From Pseudomonas huaxiensis (GTDB lineage: Bacteria; Pseudomonadota; Gammaproteobacteria; Pseudomonadales; Pseudomonadaceae): a stretch of DNA of 64,000 nt. Positions 1-8,843 of this stretch are shown here, one piece after another. The translations under genes were made by a program, and so were the position numbers. Where the stretch lies: NCBI RefSeq assembly GCF_003231275.1, contig NZ_QKVL01000007.1, positions 1-64,000 of the forward strand. Direction: 5' to 3'. Numbering within the stretch: position 1 is the first letter of the stretch; each line of letters begins with the position of its first letter. Below the pieces are notes generated by a model that searched no databases, had not been told where the DNA came from, and worked only from the letters and a program-made list of their open reading frames with translations.

Positions 1-116
1 GCTGAGGAATGAATTCCGCAGAAATCCTGAATGCCGGTCAGCGGCAGGTATATAGGAAAAATCCCAACTGAATGAACGAAATAGCTGCGCGTTGGAAAAG
101 CGAGCTGTGTTGCAAG

Positions 117-1262
117 TCAGTCGGAGGCGGTAGCCGGCTCGAACGCATTGGGACGGCGCGACAACAGCACCAGGCCCAACGCGCCGATGGCCATGAACCA
201 CGGCAACGCATGTCCGCTGACCCACTGGCTACCCGCCCCCGCAGCCAGCGGTCCGATCAGGCAACCGATGCCCCAGAGCTGCGCCACATGGGCGTTGGCG
301 CGCACCAGCGCATCGTCGCGGAAGCGCTCGCCGATCAGGATCAGCGACAGGGTGAACAGGCCGCCGGCGCTGGCGCCGAACAACACCCACACCGGCCAGA
401 TCAGCGGCGTCTGCAACAGCAGCGGAATGGCGACGCTGGACAACGCCAGGGTCAACGCACAGCCACTGAACAAGGTACGCCGGGAGATGCGGTCGGCCAG
501 CGCACCGATCGGCAGTTGCAGCACCGCGTCGCCCACCACCACGGTGCTGACCATGAACAACGCGACCTCAGCGGTGAAGCCCTGTTGCAGGCAGTACACC
601 GGCAACAGGGTCAGGATCATCGCCTCGAACGCGGCGAACAAGGCAATGGCCCAGGCGATCACCGGCAGGTTGCGGCAGAAGCCGAACAGGTCGCGGAACG
701 TGACCGCACCTGCCTCGGTACTCGGCGCGCCACTGCGTCCGAATAGCAACAGCGGCGACACCAATAGCAAGCCGACGCCAATCCAGAAGCCCAGGTCATT
801 CTCTGAACCGACCACGCCGAGCAGCAATGGCCCGGCGAGCTGGCTCAAGGCATAACTGCTGCCGTACAGCGCCACCAGACGCCCGCGCCATTGCTCCACG
901 ACCAACTGGTTGATCCAGCTTTCGCCAAGGATGAACACGATGGTGAGGACCACGCCGATCAGCAGGCGCAGCACCAGCCACACTGGATAGCTGGGCAACA
1001 GGCCCAGCGCACCAATCGACAGCGCGCCGGCCCACAGGCACAAGCGCATCAGCCCCGGCGTGCCGAAATAGGCCGCCAACCGGCTGGACAGGCTGGCGCC
1101 CAGCAGCACGCCAATGGCCGGCATCGCCGCCATCACGCCGATGGCGAAGCTGCCGTAGCCCCAGCTTTCCAGGCGCAAGGACACCAGCGGCATGCTGACG
1201 CCCAGCGCCAGGCCGACGCTGAGCACCGCCGCCAACACGGCGAAGTAAGTCCCCCAACGCAT
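117..1262 (-). CDS. MFS transporter, YcaD-like
   Basis: This is a 381-residue, very hydrophobic protein with about 12 predicted membrane segments and no large soluble domain, which fits a major facilitator superfamily permease of the inner membrane. The loop after the second helix (around 60-70) and the R-rich loop near 255-270 (DRISRRTLF) resemble the MFS A-type signature in each half. Length and layout recall the YcaD-like group, whose substrates are largely unknown. It lies downstream of, and on the same strand as, the aldehyde dehydrogenase, separated by 116 bases containing a strong hairpin. By position it corresponds to the PA5311 transporter next to kauB in P. aeruginosa, so a polyamine or amine link is possible but inferred only from neighbourhood. 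Confidence 0.85.
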   Translation of the reverse strand: MRWGTYFAVLAAVLSVGLALGVSMPLVSLRLESWGYGSFAIGVMAAMPAIGVLLGASLSSRLAAYFGTPGLMRLCLWAGALSIGALGLLPSYPVWLVLRLLIGVVLTIVFILGESWINQLVVEQWRGRLVALYGSSYALSQLAGPLLLGVVGSENDLGFWIGVGLLLVSPLLLFGRSGAPSTEAGAVTFRDLFGFCRNLPVIAWAIALFAAFEAMILTLLPVYCLQQGFTAEVALFMVSTVVVGDAVLQLPIGALADRISRRTLFSGCALTLALSSVAIPLLLQTPLIWPVWVLFGASAGGLFTLSLILIGERFRDDALVRANAHVAQLWGIGCLIGPLAAGAGSQWVSGHALPWFMAIGALGLVLLSRRPNAFEPATASD

Positions 1263-1299
1263 TTCACGCTCCTCGTAGATTTTCAGACGGCACAGACGA

Positions 1300-1335
1300 C
1301 ACAGCCGGGCCTGCTTTGCGGCAGGCCCGGCTGTG
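1300..1335. other. Perfect 15-bp stem hairpin between ALDH and MFS genes
   Basis: Bases 1300-1314 and 1321-1335 are perfect inverted complements around a 6-base loop. On the minus strand, the direction of transcription, no T-run follows, so it is not a canonical intrinsic terminator. It could be a transcript-end or mRNA-stabilising structure separating the aldehyde dehydrogenase message from the downstream transporter gene. Confidence 0.7.
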
Positions 1336-1378
1336 CGACCGGATCGGACGGGCGCGGCTCAAGGCCGCGCCTGTGCTG

Positions 1379-2872
1379 TTACAACTTGATCCAGGTGGCT
1401 TTCAGCTCGGTGTACTTGTCCAGCGCGTGCAGCGACTTGTCGCGGCCGTTGCCCGACTGCTTGAAGCCACCGAACGGCGCAGTCATGTCGCCGCCGTCGT
1501 ACTGGTTGACCCAGACGCTGCCGGCGCGCAGCGCCTTTGCGGTCTTGTGGGCCTTGGTGATGTTCGCGGTCCACACACCGGCGGCCAGGCCGTACGGGGT
1601 GTCGTTGGCGATGGCGATGGCTTCCTCGACGGTGTCGAAGGTGATGACCGACAGCACCGGGCCGAAGATCTCTTCCTTGGCGATCCGCATGGCGTTGTTC
1701 ACGCCATCGAAGATGGTCGGCTCGACGTAGGTGCCGCCGGTTTCTTCAAGAATGCGCTTGCCGCCCGCCACCAGCTTGGCGCCGTCGGCGTGGGCCGACT
1801 CGATATAGCCGAGCACGGTGTTCATCTGCTGGGTGTCCACCAGTGCGCCGACGGTGGTCGCCGGGTCCAGCGGGTTGCCCGGTTTCCAGGCCTTCAGCGC
1901 TTCCAGCACCATCGGCAGGAACTGGTCCTTGATCGAACGCTCCACCAGCAGGCGCGAGCCAGCGGTGCAGACTTCGCCCTGGTTGAACGCGATGGCGCTG
2001 GCGGCGGCTTCAGCAGCGTCCTTCAGGTCCGGGGCGTCAGCGAAGACGATGTTCGGGCTCTTGCCGCCGGCTTCCAGCCAGATGCGCTTCATGTTCGATT
2101 CGCCGGCATAGACCATCAGTTGCTTGGCGATCTTGGTCGAACCGGTGAACACCAGGGTGTCGACATCCATGTGCAGGGCCAGAGCCTTGCCGACGGTATG
2201 ACCGAAGCCAGGCAGCACGTTCAGCACGCCCGCCGGGATACCGGCATCTACCGCCAGTTGAGCGATGCGGATGGCGGTGAGCGGGGATTTTTCCGAAGGC
2301 TTGAGGATCACCGAGTTACCGGTGGCCAGAGCCGGGCCGAGTTTCCAGCAGGCCATCAGCAGCGGGAAGTTCCACGGCACGATGGCGGCAACCACACCCA
2401 CCGGCTCGCGGGTCACCAGGCCAAGCTGGTCATGCGCGGTCGGCGCGACTTCGTCGTACACCTTGTCGATGGCTTCGCCGTTCCAGGCCAGCGCGTTGGC
2501 GGCGCCCGGAATGTCGATGGTCGACGAATCGCCGATCGGCTTGCCCATGTCCAGGGTTTCCAGCAGCGCCAGTTCTTCTACGTTCTGCTTGAGCAGGTTG
2601 GCGAAGCGGATCAGGGTGGCCTTGCGCTTGGCCGGCGCCAGGCGCGACCAGACACCGGAGTTGAAGGTGGCGCGGGCGTTTTCCACAGCGCGCTGGGCAT
2701 CGGCTTCATCGCAGCTGGCGATATGCGCCAGGAGGCGTCCGTCGACCGGGCTGGAGCATTCGAACGTCGCGTTCGATACAGCAGCGGTGTATTCACCATT
2801 GATGAAAGCACGGCCTTCGATCTTCAGTTGCTGGGCACGTTGTTCCCAGTCCGCACGCGTCAGGGTGGTCAT
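1379..2872 (-). CDS. kauB: Aldehyde dehydrogenase, PuuC/KauB type
   Basis: This 497-residue NAD(P)-dependent aldehyde dehydrogenase has the catalytic set in place: PWNFP with N168, LEAGGKSP with E267, and FNQGEVC with C302. The family (PuuC / KauB) oxidises gamma-glutamyl-aminobutyraldehyde, aminobutyraldehyde and related aldehydes from polyamine and ketoarginine breakdown. I chose the ATG at 2872 because an AGGAGG-type ribosome site sits about 7 bases upstream, and because the length then equals that of its paralogue at 20259-21752. A start at 2953 would add 27 unlikely residues. The genomic position matches P. aeruginosa kauB (PA5312), but the transaminase gene that I recall beside it there is absent here. 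The two paralogues share long identical stretches. Confidence 0.93.
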   Translation of the reverse strand: MTTLTRADWEQRAQQLKIEGRAFINGEYTAAVSNATFECSSPVDGRLLAHIASCDEADAQRAVENARATFNSGVWSRLAPAKRKATLIRFANLLKQNVEELALLETLDMGKPIGDSSTIDIPGAANALAWNGEAIDKVYDEVAPTAHDQLGLVTREPVGVVAAIVPWNFPLLMACWKLGPALATGNSVILKPSEKSPLTAIRIAQLAVDAGIPAGVLNVLPGFGHTVGKALALHMDVDTLVFTGSTKIAKQLMVYAGESNMKRIWLEAGGKSPNIVFADAPDLKDAAEAAASAIAFNQGEVCTAGSRLLVERSIKDQFLPMVLEALKAWKPGNPLDPATTVGALVDTQQMNTVLGYIESAHADGAKLVAGGKRILEETGGTYVEPTIFDGVNNAMRIAKEEIFGPVLSVITFDTVEEAIAIANDTPYGLAAGVWTANITKAHKTAKALRAGSVWVNQYDGGDMTAPFGGFKQSGNGRDKSLHALDKYTELKATWIKL

Positions 2873-3006
2873 ACCAAACTCCTCCTGTTGTAGAGATGCA
2901 GCGCTGCACGTGAGGTCGGCGACGCTGTCAGAAAATTCTGCTGGAGCGGTCATCGCTCTACAGCATTCGACACCCTAAACTACTGACACACGGATTATCA
3001 ATATAT

Positions 3007-3035
3007 TTGACACTTTGCCGATAAATGCTTAGTGA
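3007..3035 (+). promoter_or_regulatory. Sigma-70 promoter of the cupin gene
   Basis: A perfect TTGACA (-35) at 3007-3012 is followed after 17 bases by TAGTGA (-10) at 3030-3035, about 35 bases upstream of the cupin ATG. It lies in the 198-base gap between the divergent aldehyde dehydrogenase and cupin genes. Confidence 0.6.
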
Positions 3036-3070
3036 TGTTCAATTTATTTAACAATAAGGCGAGCCGTCTC

Positions 3071-3430
3071 ATGAATATCCAGCAGATTGTCGATTTTTCC
3101 CACGCACTGACCGAAGTCGAGCGCTACCGCCCCGCCGCCGAAAAGGTGCTCAAGGGCGACCCTGAGCAGGCCGTCTACAACCACTACGCCAGCCCGTGTG
3201 GCCAGTTTGCTGCTGGCGTGTGGGAGGGTGCGGAGGGGCAGTGGACCGTCAACTACACCGAACACGAATACTGCGAAATCGTTTATGGCGTCTCTGTCCT
3301 GCGCGACGAACAAGGCCAGGCCAAGACGCTGCGGGCCGGTGATCGCTTCGTGATTCCTGCTGGCTTCAAAGGCACCTGGGAGGTGCTTGAGCCGTGCCGC
3401 AAGATCTACGTCATGTTCGAGCCAAAGTAA
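3071..3430 (+). CDS. Cupin-domain protein (COG3450 type)
   Basis: This 119-residue single-domain cupin resembles the COG3450 / ureidoglycine-aminohydrolase-like cupins. The second half carries a cupin core: EHEYCEIVYG, then LRAGDRFVIPAGFKGTWEV. I start at the ATG at 3071, preceded by a GGCGAG ribosome site, rather than at the ATG-rich AT stretch from 3032. It is divergent from the kauB-like gene and has its own promoter. In pseudomonads such cupins are often near polyamine or amino-acid catabolic genes, so a role in sensing or processing a small metabolite is possible. Substrate and metal cannot be read from the sequence; the classical two-His metal motif is incomplete (EHEYCEI supplies one His). 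Confidence 0.8.
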   Translation: MNIQQIVDFSHALTEVERYRPAAEKVLKGDPEQAVYNHYASPCGQFAAGVWEGAEGQWTVNYTEHEYCEIVYGVSVLRDEQGQAKTLRAGDRFVIPAGFKGTWEVLEPCRKIYVMFEPK

Positions 3431-3480
3431 GCAAGCACCGCCGAGGCGGGAAAGGCATGGCGCGTTCCATCCAACGACCC

Positions 3481-3499
3481 GGGGCCGCAAAGCGGCCCC
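3481..3499 (+). terminator. Hairpin after the cupin gene
   Basis: GGGGCCGC, an AAA loop and GCGGCCCC form an 8-bp GC stem 50 bases after the cupin stop. The downstream run is only ACTGCTTTAA, so termination would be weak or factor-assisted. Confidence 0.5.
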
Positions 3500-3660
3500 A
3501 ACTGCTTTAACTGACTGGCATTGGGCACTGCGCCGGGCATTTTTCCGGGCCATGAAAAACAGCACAAAACAAATAACTACCTCAAGGCGCGCGACGATCT
3601 TGCGGAACATGGCGGCGTCCCTTCGGACAACCAAACCAACTTACTAAGGAAGTACCCGCT

Positions 3661-3864
3661 ATGACCAATGAAGAAGTGCTGGTAGCGCTCGCCGACCTGA
3701 TTGGCACCCCTTACACCCCGGAAGTGAAGGCGCGCATCATCGAATGCACCGCCCGTCGCCGCGTCGTAGGCCCTGATGAAGTCAGCACCAAAGAGTTCGA
3801 CGACTCGCGCATCAACGTGATGGCTGGCGGTGATGGCCTGATCAGCGGCTTCCACTTCGCCTGA
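3661..3864 (+). CDS. Small protein of unknown function, tandem copy 1
   Basis: This 67-residue soluble protein has a good ribosome site (TAAGGAAG) and its own strong terminator. I do not recognise the family. It has an acidic, probably helical N-terminal part (NEEVLVALADLIG), the segment TPYTPEVKARIIECTAR with a single Cys, a variable middle, and a C-terminal tail SRINV..G.GLISGFHF. A paralogue follows 407 bases downstream (4068-4337) with the same N-terminal block and tail, so the ends are conserved and the middle is not. There is no signal peptide or membrane segment. A peptide precursor with leader and core, or a small regulatory protein, are both possible, but no modification enzyme lies next to it. 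Confidence 0.8.
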   Translation: MTNEEVLVALADLIGTPYTPEVKARIIECTARRRVVGPDEVSTKEFDDSRINVMAGGDGLISGFHFA

Positions 3865-3883
3865 TCGCTCCACGGCAATGCAA

Positions 3884-3914
3884 AACGCCCGGTGCCTGCA
3901 CCGGGCGTTTTTTT
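3884..3914 (+). terminator. Terminator of small-protein gene copy 1
   Basis: ACGCCCGGTGC pairs with GCACCGGGCGT around a short loop and runs into seven or more T. It is nearly the same sequence as the terminator of copy 2 at 4356-4388. Confidence 0.92.
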
Positions 3915-4067
3915 GTGCCTGCCCGCATGTCACCCGCGCGCGAGCCACGTCGGCTTATTTACATATTGTTCGAATCACAATAAATAGTTGCCGCATGGCA
4001 CGCGGATATCTTGCAGAACATGGGGGCGTCCATTCGGGCAACTGACCCACCAAAAGGCAAACCTCCC

Positions 4068-4337
4068 ATGAGCAAGAGCAATGAAGAAGTAATGGTCATC
4101 CTCGCCAACCTGATCGGCACTCCCTACACCCCGGAAGTGAAGGCGCGCATCATCGAATGCACCGCCCGCACCCAGGTCGTCGCATCCGGCGGCTCCGGCT
4201 CTGGAGGACACAACCCGCAAGGGTTCGGCTCCGGAAACACCCAACAGAGCGCGCTCAGCGAGAAGGTACAAGACGCCTCGCGCATCAACGTGGTGTGTGG
4301 CAGTAACGGCTTGATCAGCGGCTTCCACTTCGGCTGA
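4068..4337 (+). CDS. Small protein of unknown function, tandem copy 2
   Basis: This 89-residue paralogue of the gene at 3661-3864 starts at the ATG at 4068; an upstream in-frame ATG at 4011 lies inside the leader it shares with copy 1. Shared blocks are NEEV.V.LA.LIGTPYTPEVKARIIECTAR near the start and SRINV..G..GLISGFHF at the end. About 46 consecutive bases within the first block are identical between copies. The middle (about residues 38-68) is expanded to a Gly/Ser/Asn/Gln-rich linker absent from copy 1, and a second Cys appears in the tail. Its own terminator follows. Function is unknown; the pattern suggests a conserved N-terminal block and tail joined by a freely varying linker. Confidence 0.82.
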   Translation: MSKSNEEVMVILANLIGTPYTPEVKARIIECTARTQVVASGGSGSGGHNPQGFGSGNTQQSALSEKVQDASRINVVCGSNGLISGFHFG

Positions 4338-4355
4338 CCGATCCAAGGCAACGCA

Positions 4356-4388
4356 AAAACGCCCGGTGCATGCACCGGGCGTTTTTTT
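4356..4388 (+). terminator. Terminator of small-protein gene copy 2
   Basis: The GC-rich stem CGCCCGGTGCA/TGCACCGGGCG is followed by T7. It is a near duplicate of the terminator at 3884-3914. Confidence 0.92.
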
Positions 4389-4402
4389 GGGATTTTTTCC
4401 AT

Positions 4403-4436
4403 AAAAAAAGCCCGTATCCGGAGATACGGGCTTTTT
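4403..4436 (-). terminator. Terminator of rpmB-rpmG
   Basis: AAAAAAAGCCCGTATC pairs with GATACGGGCTTTTT around a short loop, 17 bases past the rpmG stop. The A-run gives the T-run on the minus strand; the element could also work for the plus strand. Confidence 0.9.
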
Positions 4437-4452
4437 CTGAAAACCAGACCAA

Positions 4453-4608
4453 TTACTTGATCTTGGCTTCCTTGTACGTCACGTGCTTACGGACGACCGG
4501 ATCGTATTTCTTGATCTCGATCTTGTCCGGAGTAGTGCGTTTGTTCTTGTCGGTGGTGTAGAAGTGGCCAGTACCAGCGCTCGACACCAAACGGATCAAT
4601 TCACGCAT
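4453..4608 (-). CDS. rpmG: 50S ribosomal protein L33
   Basis: This 51-residue basic protein begins [19 protein letters not shown] and ends [11 protein letters not shown], the classical short L33 found in Pseudomonas. It lies 11 bases downstream of rpmB on the same strand, the usual rpmB-rpmG order, with an intrinsic terminator right after it. L33 sits on the large subunit near the E site. This form lacks the CXXC zinc motifs of the alternative paralogue, so it is the zinc-independent type. Confidence 0.97.
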   Translation of the reverse strand: MRELIRLVSSAGTGHFYTTDKNKRTTPDKIEIKKYDPVVRKHVTYKEAKIK

Positions 4609-4619
4609 GACTTTCTCCC

Positions 4620-4856
4620 TTAAACCTTGATGCCGTTACGGCGAATTTCGACCAGAACGACGTCAATGCCGCGCTTGTCGATGATACGCATGCCCTTGGC
4701 GGAAACGCGCAGACGCACGAAACGCTTCTCGGACTCGACCCAGAAGCGATGATGCTGCAGGTTCGGCAGGAAACGACGACGGGTTTTGTTGTTTGCGTGG
4801 GAAATATTGTTCCCGGTTACTGGACCCTTACCAGTAACTTGACAGACTCTCGACAT
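4620..4856 (-). CDS. rpmB: 50S ribosomal protein L28
   Basis: The 78-residue product begins [25 protein letters not shown] and has the L28 core [30 protein letters not shown]. The length matches gamma-proteobacterial L28. It is the first gene of a two-gene operon with rpmG and has a recognisable promoter at 5005-5033. L28 is a late-assembling large-subunit protein. It keeps only one Cys (C5), so no zinc-ribbon is present. Confidence 0.98.
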   Translation of the reverse strand: MSRVCQVTGKGPVTGNNISHANNKTRRRFLPNLQHHRFWVESEKRFVRLRVSAKGMRIIDKRGIDVVLVEIRRNGIKV

Positions 4857-5004
4857 GCCTCAGCCCTCTAAAACCACATGCCCAACCCGGCATGGGTTGG
4901 CCGCTTAATCTCTCAGTCTTTGGCGCCAGGCGCCGTGATTCTTCGGGGTCTTACCGGCTACACCCGAGGATGCTACACACCGGGCCCCTAGAAAAGAGCG
5001 CTGC

Positions 5005-5033
5005 TTTATACCAGAAACACCAGAGTACAACAA
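5005..5033 (-). promoter_or_regulatory. Promoter of rpmB-rpmG
   Basis: On the minus strand TTGTTG (5028-5033) is followed after exactly 17 bases by TATAAA (5005-5010). It lies in the 362-base gap 4857-5218 between rpmB and the peptide-binding-protein gene. I see no gene in that gap. It holds this promoter, about 150 bases of rpmB leader, and on the other side the upstream region of the binding-protein gene. Confidence 0.6.
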
Positions 5034-5218
5034 CACAAGATGTGAATTGCCCTCCCCGCTCCCGGGCCCGTCCTGCAAGGTACAGGGCCTGCGGGGCAGA
5101 CAACCGCTCGTCGCGAAACTGCTGAAAAATCAGTTGGCGTTTGTAATCCAGGGCACTAGGGTAGGACTTTTCCAAACTGCACAGGCAGATGGGCCATCGT
5201 TCAGCCTGAGGAATCCCT

Positions 5219-6808
5219 ATGCGTCCCGCCGTTCTACCCCTGTTGTTCGCCGCCCTGCTCGGTCCCGCCGCGGCACAGGCCGCCGCCCTCAGCGTGTGCA
5301 CCGAGGCCAGCCCCGAGGGGTTTGACGTCGTGCAGTACAACTCCCTGACCACCACCAACGCTTCCGCCGACGTGCTGATGAATCGCTTGGTGGAGTTCGA
5401 TGCGGCCGCTGGCAAGGTCGTACCGAGCCTGGCCGAAAGCTGGACCGTCTCCCCCGATGGCCTGGTCTACGAGTTCAAGCTACGCCCGGAAGTGAAATTC
5501 CACACCACCACGTACTTCAAGCCCAGCCGCACCCTGAACGCCGAAGACGTGCTGTTCAGCTTCCAGCGCATGCTCTACCCCGCGCACTCGTGGCACAAGA
5601 TCGCCCAAAGCGGTTTTCCTCACGCCCAGTCCCTGCAACTGCCTGACCTGATCAAGCAGATCGAGGCGCCAGACCCGCTGAGCGTGCGTTTCACCCTGAG
5701 CCACCCGGACGCGACCTTCCTCGCCACCCTGAGCATGGGCTTCGCCTCGATCTACCCGGCCGAATACGCCGATCAGTTGCTCAAGGCCGGCACCCCGGAG
5801 AAGCTCAACAGCCAGCCGATCGGCACCGGACCTTTCGTCTTCACCCGCTTCCAGAAAGACGCCAGCATCCGCTACAAGGCCAACCCGGACTATTTCGCCG
5901 GCAAGCCCGCCGTCGACCCGCTGATCTTCGCCATCACCCCGGACGCCAACGTGCGCCTGCAAAAACTGCGGCGTAACGAATGCCAGATCGCCCTCTCGCC
6001 CAAGCCGCTGGATATCGCCGCAGCGGCTGGAGATGCGACCCTGAAGGTCGAGAAAACCGAAGCTTTCATGACCGCCTTTGTCGCTATCAACAGCCAGCAC
6101 CCACCGCTGGACAAGCCCGAAGTGCGCCAGGCGATCAACCTCGCCTTCGACAAGGACAGCTATCTCAAAGCCGTCTTCGAAGGCACCGCCGTGGCCGCCA
6201 ACGGGCCCTTCCCGCCGAACACCTGGAGCTACGACAAAACGCTGCCCGGCTACCCGACGGACCTGGCCAAGGCTCAGGAGCTGTTGAAGAAGGCCGGCCT
6301 GCCCGACGGTTTCAGCACCACGATCTGGACTCGTCCGTCCGGCAGCCTGCTCAACCCCAACCCGAGCCTGGGCGCGCAATTGCTGCAGGCTGACCTGGCG
6401 AAGATCGGCATCAAGGCCGAGATTCGCGTGATCGAGTGGGGCGAGCTGATTCGTCGGGCCAAGGCCGGCGAACATGACTTGCTGTTCATGGGCTGGGCCG
6501 GCGACAACGGCGATCCGGACAACTTCCTCAGCCCGCAATTCTCCTGCGCCGCCGTCACCTCCGGGACCAACTTCGCCCGCTACTGCGACCCGCGCCTGGA
6601 CCAGTTGATCAGCGCCGGCAAGACCACCAGCGACCAGAGCGTGCGCAGCCGGCTTTACCAGCAGGCCCAGGCACAAATCCAGCAACAGGCGCTGTGGCTG
6701 CCGCTGGCGCACCCCACCGCCGCCGTGCTGATGCGCAGCGGCGTTGAGGGCTATCAGGTCAGCCCGTTCGGTCGCCAGGACTTCTCCGGGGTCAAAGTGG
6801 ATCGCTGA
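5219..6808 (+). CDS. Periplasmic peptide-binding protein (DppA/SBP_bac_5 family)
   Basis: A signal peptide of about 22 residues ([23 protein letters not shown]) precedes a 500-residue substrate-binding protein of the oligo/dipeptide class. Typical features are [19 protein letters not shown] near the start, a GTGPF segment, and [16 protein letters not shown]. No permease or ATPase genes adjoin it, so it is an orphan binding protein that probably delivers peptides to a Dpp-type transporter encoded elsewhere. That matches the P. aeruginosa situation, where PA5317 at the same place is one of several binding proteins for one dipeptide transporter. Its end overlaps the convergent radC gene by 17 bases. 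Confidence 0.93.
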   Translation: MRPAVLPLLFAALLGPAAAQAAALSVCTEASPEGFDVVQYNSLTTTNASADVLMNRLVEFDAAAGKVVPSLAESWTVSPDGLVYEFKLRPEVKFHTTTYFKPSRTLNAEDVLFSFQRMLYPAHSWHKIAQSGFPHAQSLQLPDLIKQIEAPDPLSVRFTLSHPDATFLATLSMGFASIYPAEYADQLLKAGTPEKLNSQPIGTGPFVFTRFQKDASIRYKANPDYFAGKPAVDPLIFAITPDANVRLQKLRRNECQIALSPKPLDIAAAAGDATLKVEKTEAFMTAFVAINSQHPPLDKPEVRQAINLAFDKDSYLKAVFEGTAVAANGPFPPNTWSYDKTLPGYPTDLAKAQELLKKAGLPDGFSTTIWTRPSGSLLNPNPSLGAQLLQADLAKIGIKAEIRVIEWGELIRRAKAGEHDLLFMGWAGDNGDPDNFLSPQFSCAAVTSGTNFARYCDPRLDQLISAGKTTSDQSVRSRLYQQAQAQIQQQALWLPLAHPTAAVLMRSGVEGYQVSPFGRQDFSGVKVDR

Positions 6809-7481
6809 AAAAACAACCGTGCTCGCGCATCGACAGCGGCTCGCCGTCGCCGATGATGAAGTGGTCGAGCACGCGCACGTCGATCATCTCGAGCGCGTCC
6901 CGCAGCCGCAGGGTCAGGCGAATGTCGGCCTGACTCGGCTCGGGATTTCCGGAGGGATGGTTGTGGCACAAGATCAACGCCGCCGCGTTGCGTGCCAGGG
7001 CCCGCTTGAGCACCTGCCGCGGATAAACACTGGCGCTGTCGATCGAGCCATGGAAGAGTGCTTCGAAGCCCAGCGGGCGGTGCTTGGTATCAAGGAAAAG
7101 GCAGCCGAACACTTCATGTTTCTCGTGCCTCAATTGGGCCTGGAGATAGGCCCTGACCCCCGCCGGGTTTTCCAGCGCCGAGCAGCGGTTGAGGTGCTCG
7201 CCCATATGACGCCTCGCCATTTCCATCACCGCCTGTAGCTGGGCGTACTTGGCCGGCCCCAGCCCCAGCTCCTTGTTGAAACACGGCTGGTCCGCTTCCA
7301 GCAACCCCCGCAGCCCGCCGAAGCGGCTCAACAGGTGCCGGGCCAAGTCCACCGCACTGTGCCCTCGCACCCCGGTGCGCAGGAAAATAGCCAACAACTC
7401 CCCATCCGAGAGACTCGCCGCGCCTTGCCCCAACAGTCTCTCCCGTGGCCGTTCCGCCACAGGCCAGTCCCTGATACTCAT
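6792..7481 (-). CDS. radC: RadC family protein (JAB/MPN metalloprotease fold)
   Basis: This is a 229-residue RadC-type protein. An N-terminal helix-hairpin-helix-like region (about 1-100) is followed by the JAMM metal motif [14 protein letters not shown] at about residues 173-186, with the upstream conserved Glu expected in the HEVFG segment. Despite the name, RadC proteins have no proven role in recombinational repair; some are linked to DNA uptake and mobile elements. It converges on the binding-protein gene with a 17-base overlap and is divergent from coaBC, the same context as PA5319. No intrinsic terminator separates the convergent pair. Confidence 0.95.
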   Translation of the reverse strand: MSIRDWPVAERPRERLLGQGAASLSDGELLAIFLRTGVRGHSAVDLARHLLSRFGGLRGLLEADQPCFNKELGLGPAKYAQLQAVMEMARRHMGEHLNRCSALENPAGVRAYLQAQLRHEKHEVFGCLFLDTKHRPLGFEALFHGSIDSASVYPRQVLKRALARNAAALILCHNHPSGNPEPSQADIRLTLRLRDALEMIDVRVLDHFIIGDGEPLSMREHGCFFSDPL

Positions 7482-7630
7482 GACAATTTCCCTCTGTCTG
7501 TCCGTTACTGCTCCCGGCGCTCTTGCAGGGAGCAGCCCTGTGATATCTTAGCGGCCACTTTTTGCGCAGCGATCCGGCCTGGGGAGGCGTTGGCGTTGCG
7601 CGCAAACCCTCATCAGAAAAAGGCAGGCCT

Positions 7631-8839
7631 ATGCAACGGCTGTATCGGAAACGCATCGTTCTCGGCGTCGGCGGCGGCATCGCCGCCTACAAGAGCGCCG
7701 AGCTGGTTCGCCGACTTCTGGAACACGGCGCCCAGGTGCGCGTGGTCATGACCCGTGGCGGTGCTGAATTCATCACCCCCCTGACCATGCAAGCCCTCTC
7801 CGGGCACCCCGTGCACATGGACCTATTGGATCCCGCTGCCGAAGCGGCGATGGGCCACATCGAACTGGCCAAGTGGGCCGATCTGGTGCTGATTGCACCA
7901 GCCACCGCCGACCTCATCGCTCGCCTGGCCCAAGGTGTGGCCGACGATCTGCTGACCACCCTGGTGCTGGCCACCGACGCCACGGTCGCCGTGGCTCCAG
8001 CCATGAACCAGGCCATGTGGCGCGACCCGGCCACCCAGGCCAACCTCGAAACCCTGCAAAGCCGCTCGATCCAGGTCTTCGGCCCGGCCTCGGGCAGCCA
8101 GGCCTGCGGCGACGTTGGCCTGGGCCGCATGCTCGAAGCCAGCGACCTGGCCTGGTCCGCCGCCGAGTGTTTCCAGCGCCAGTCGCTGACCGGCAAGCAC
8201 GTGCTGATCACCGCCGGTCCGACCCAGGAAAACATCGACCCGGTGCGCTACATCACCAACCACAGTTCCGGAAAGATGGGCTTCGCCCTCGCCGAAGCGG
8301 CGGCCGAAGCCGGTGCGCGGGTGACGTTGGTCACCGGCCCGGTGCACCTGCCGACGCCTGACCGGGTCACCCGGATCGATGTGGTCAGCGCCCGCGACAT
8401 GCTCGCGGCCTGTGAAGCCGCGATCCCGTGCGACCTGTTCATCGCTTCGGCCGCGGTCGCCGACTACCGCCCGGAAGTCGTCGCCCCGCAAAAACTCAAG
8501 AAAGACCCTACGACCGGTGACGGCCTGCTACTGCAGATGGTGCGCAACCCGGACATCCTGGCCACTATCGCCACCCGTCCGGACCGTCCGTTCAGCGTTG
8601 GCTTCGCCGCCGAGACCGAACACCTGCTCGATTACGCCGCACGCAAGCTCAAGGACAAGAACCTCGACCTGATCGTCGCCAATGACGTGGCCAACCCCAG
8701 CATTGGCTTCAACAGCGAGGAAAACGCCTGCAGCGTGATCGACCGGCAGCTCCATGAAACCCTGTTCGCGCAGACCAGCAAGGGCAAGATCGCCCGCCAA
8801 CTGGTCGCCTTCATCGCCGAACGCCTCAACCAGGTTTGA
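7631..8839 (+). CDS. coaBC: Phosphopantothenoylcysteine decarboxylase/synthetase
   Basis: The 402-residue bifunctional CoaBC (Dfp) makes two steps of coenzyme A synthesis: CTP-dependent ligation of cysteine to 4'-phosphopantothenate, then FMN-dependent decarboxylation. The N-terminal CoaC half shows [16 protein letters not shown] (flavin site), PAMNQAMW and the active-site lid [10 protein letters not shown]. The CoaB half begins at about 190 with [25 protein letters not shown]. The ATG at 7631 is preferred because it follows AGGCAGG; the upstream in-frame extension from 7562 is not conserved in the family. The dut gene follows after 4 bases. Confidence 0.97.
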   Translation: MQRLYRKRIVLGVGGGIAAYKSAELVRRLLEHGAQVRVVMTRGGAEFITPLTMQALSGHPVHMDLLDPAAEAAMGHIELAKWADLVLIAPATADLIARLAQGVADDLLTTLVLATDATVAVAPAMNQAMWRDPATQANLETLQSRSIQVFGPASGSQACGDVGLGRMLEASDLAWSAAECFQRQSLTGKHVLITAGPTQENIDPVRYITNHSSGKMGFALAEAAAEAGARVTLVTGPVHLPTPDRVTRIDVVSARDMLAACEAAIPCDLFIASAAVADYRPEVVAPQKLKKDPTTGDGLLLQMVRNPDILATIATRPDRPFSVGFAAETEHLLDYAARKLKDKNLDLIVANDVANPSIGFNSEENACSVIDRQLHETLFAQTSKGKIARQLVAFIAERLNQV

Positions 8840-8843
8840 CCCC

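Noticed and set aside
1316..2893. A 525-codon plus-strand frame opposite the aldehyde dehydrogenase gene
   Set aside because: It is antisense to a gene with full catalytic motifs, and its composition (Gly, Arg, Asp, His and Gln-rich) is typical of frames opposite GC3-rich genes. No domain is visible.
3577..3948. A 123-codon minus-strand frame opposite the first small gene
   Set aside because: It overlaps the small gene and its terminator completely. The similar frame opposite copy 2 exists because the two copies are duplicates.
4857..5218. A possible extra gene between rpmB and the peptide-binding-protein gene
   Set aside because: The frames here (77-154 codons) have no motif or ribosome site and overlap the rpmB promoter. 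They look like non-coding sequence.
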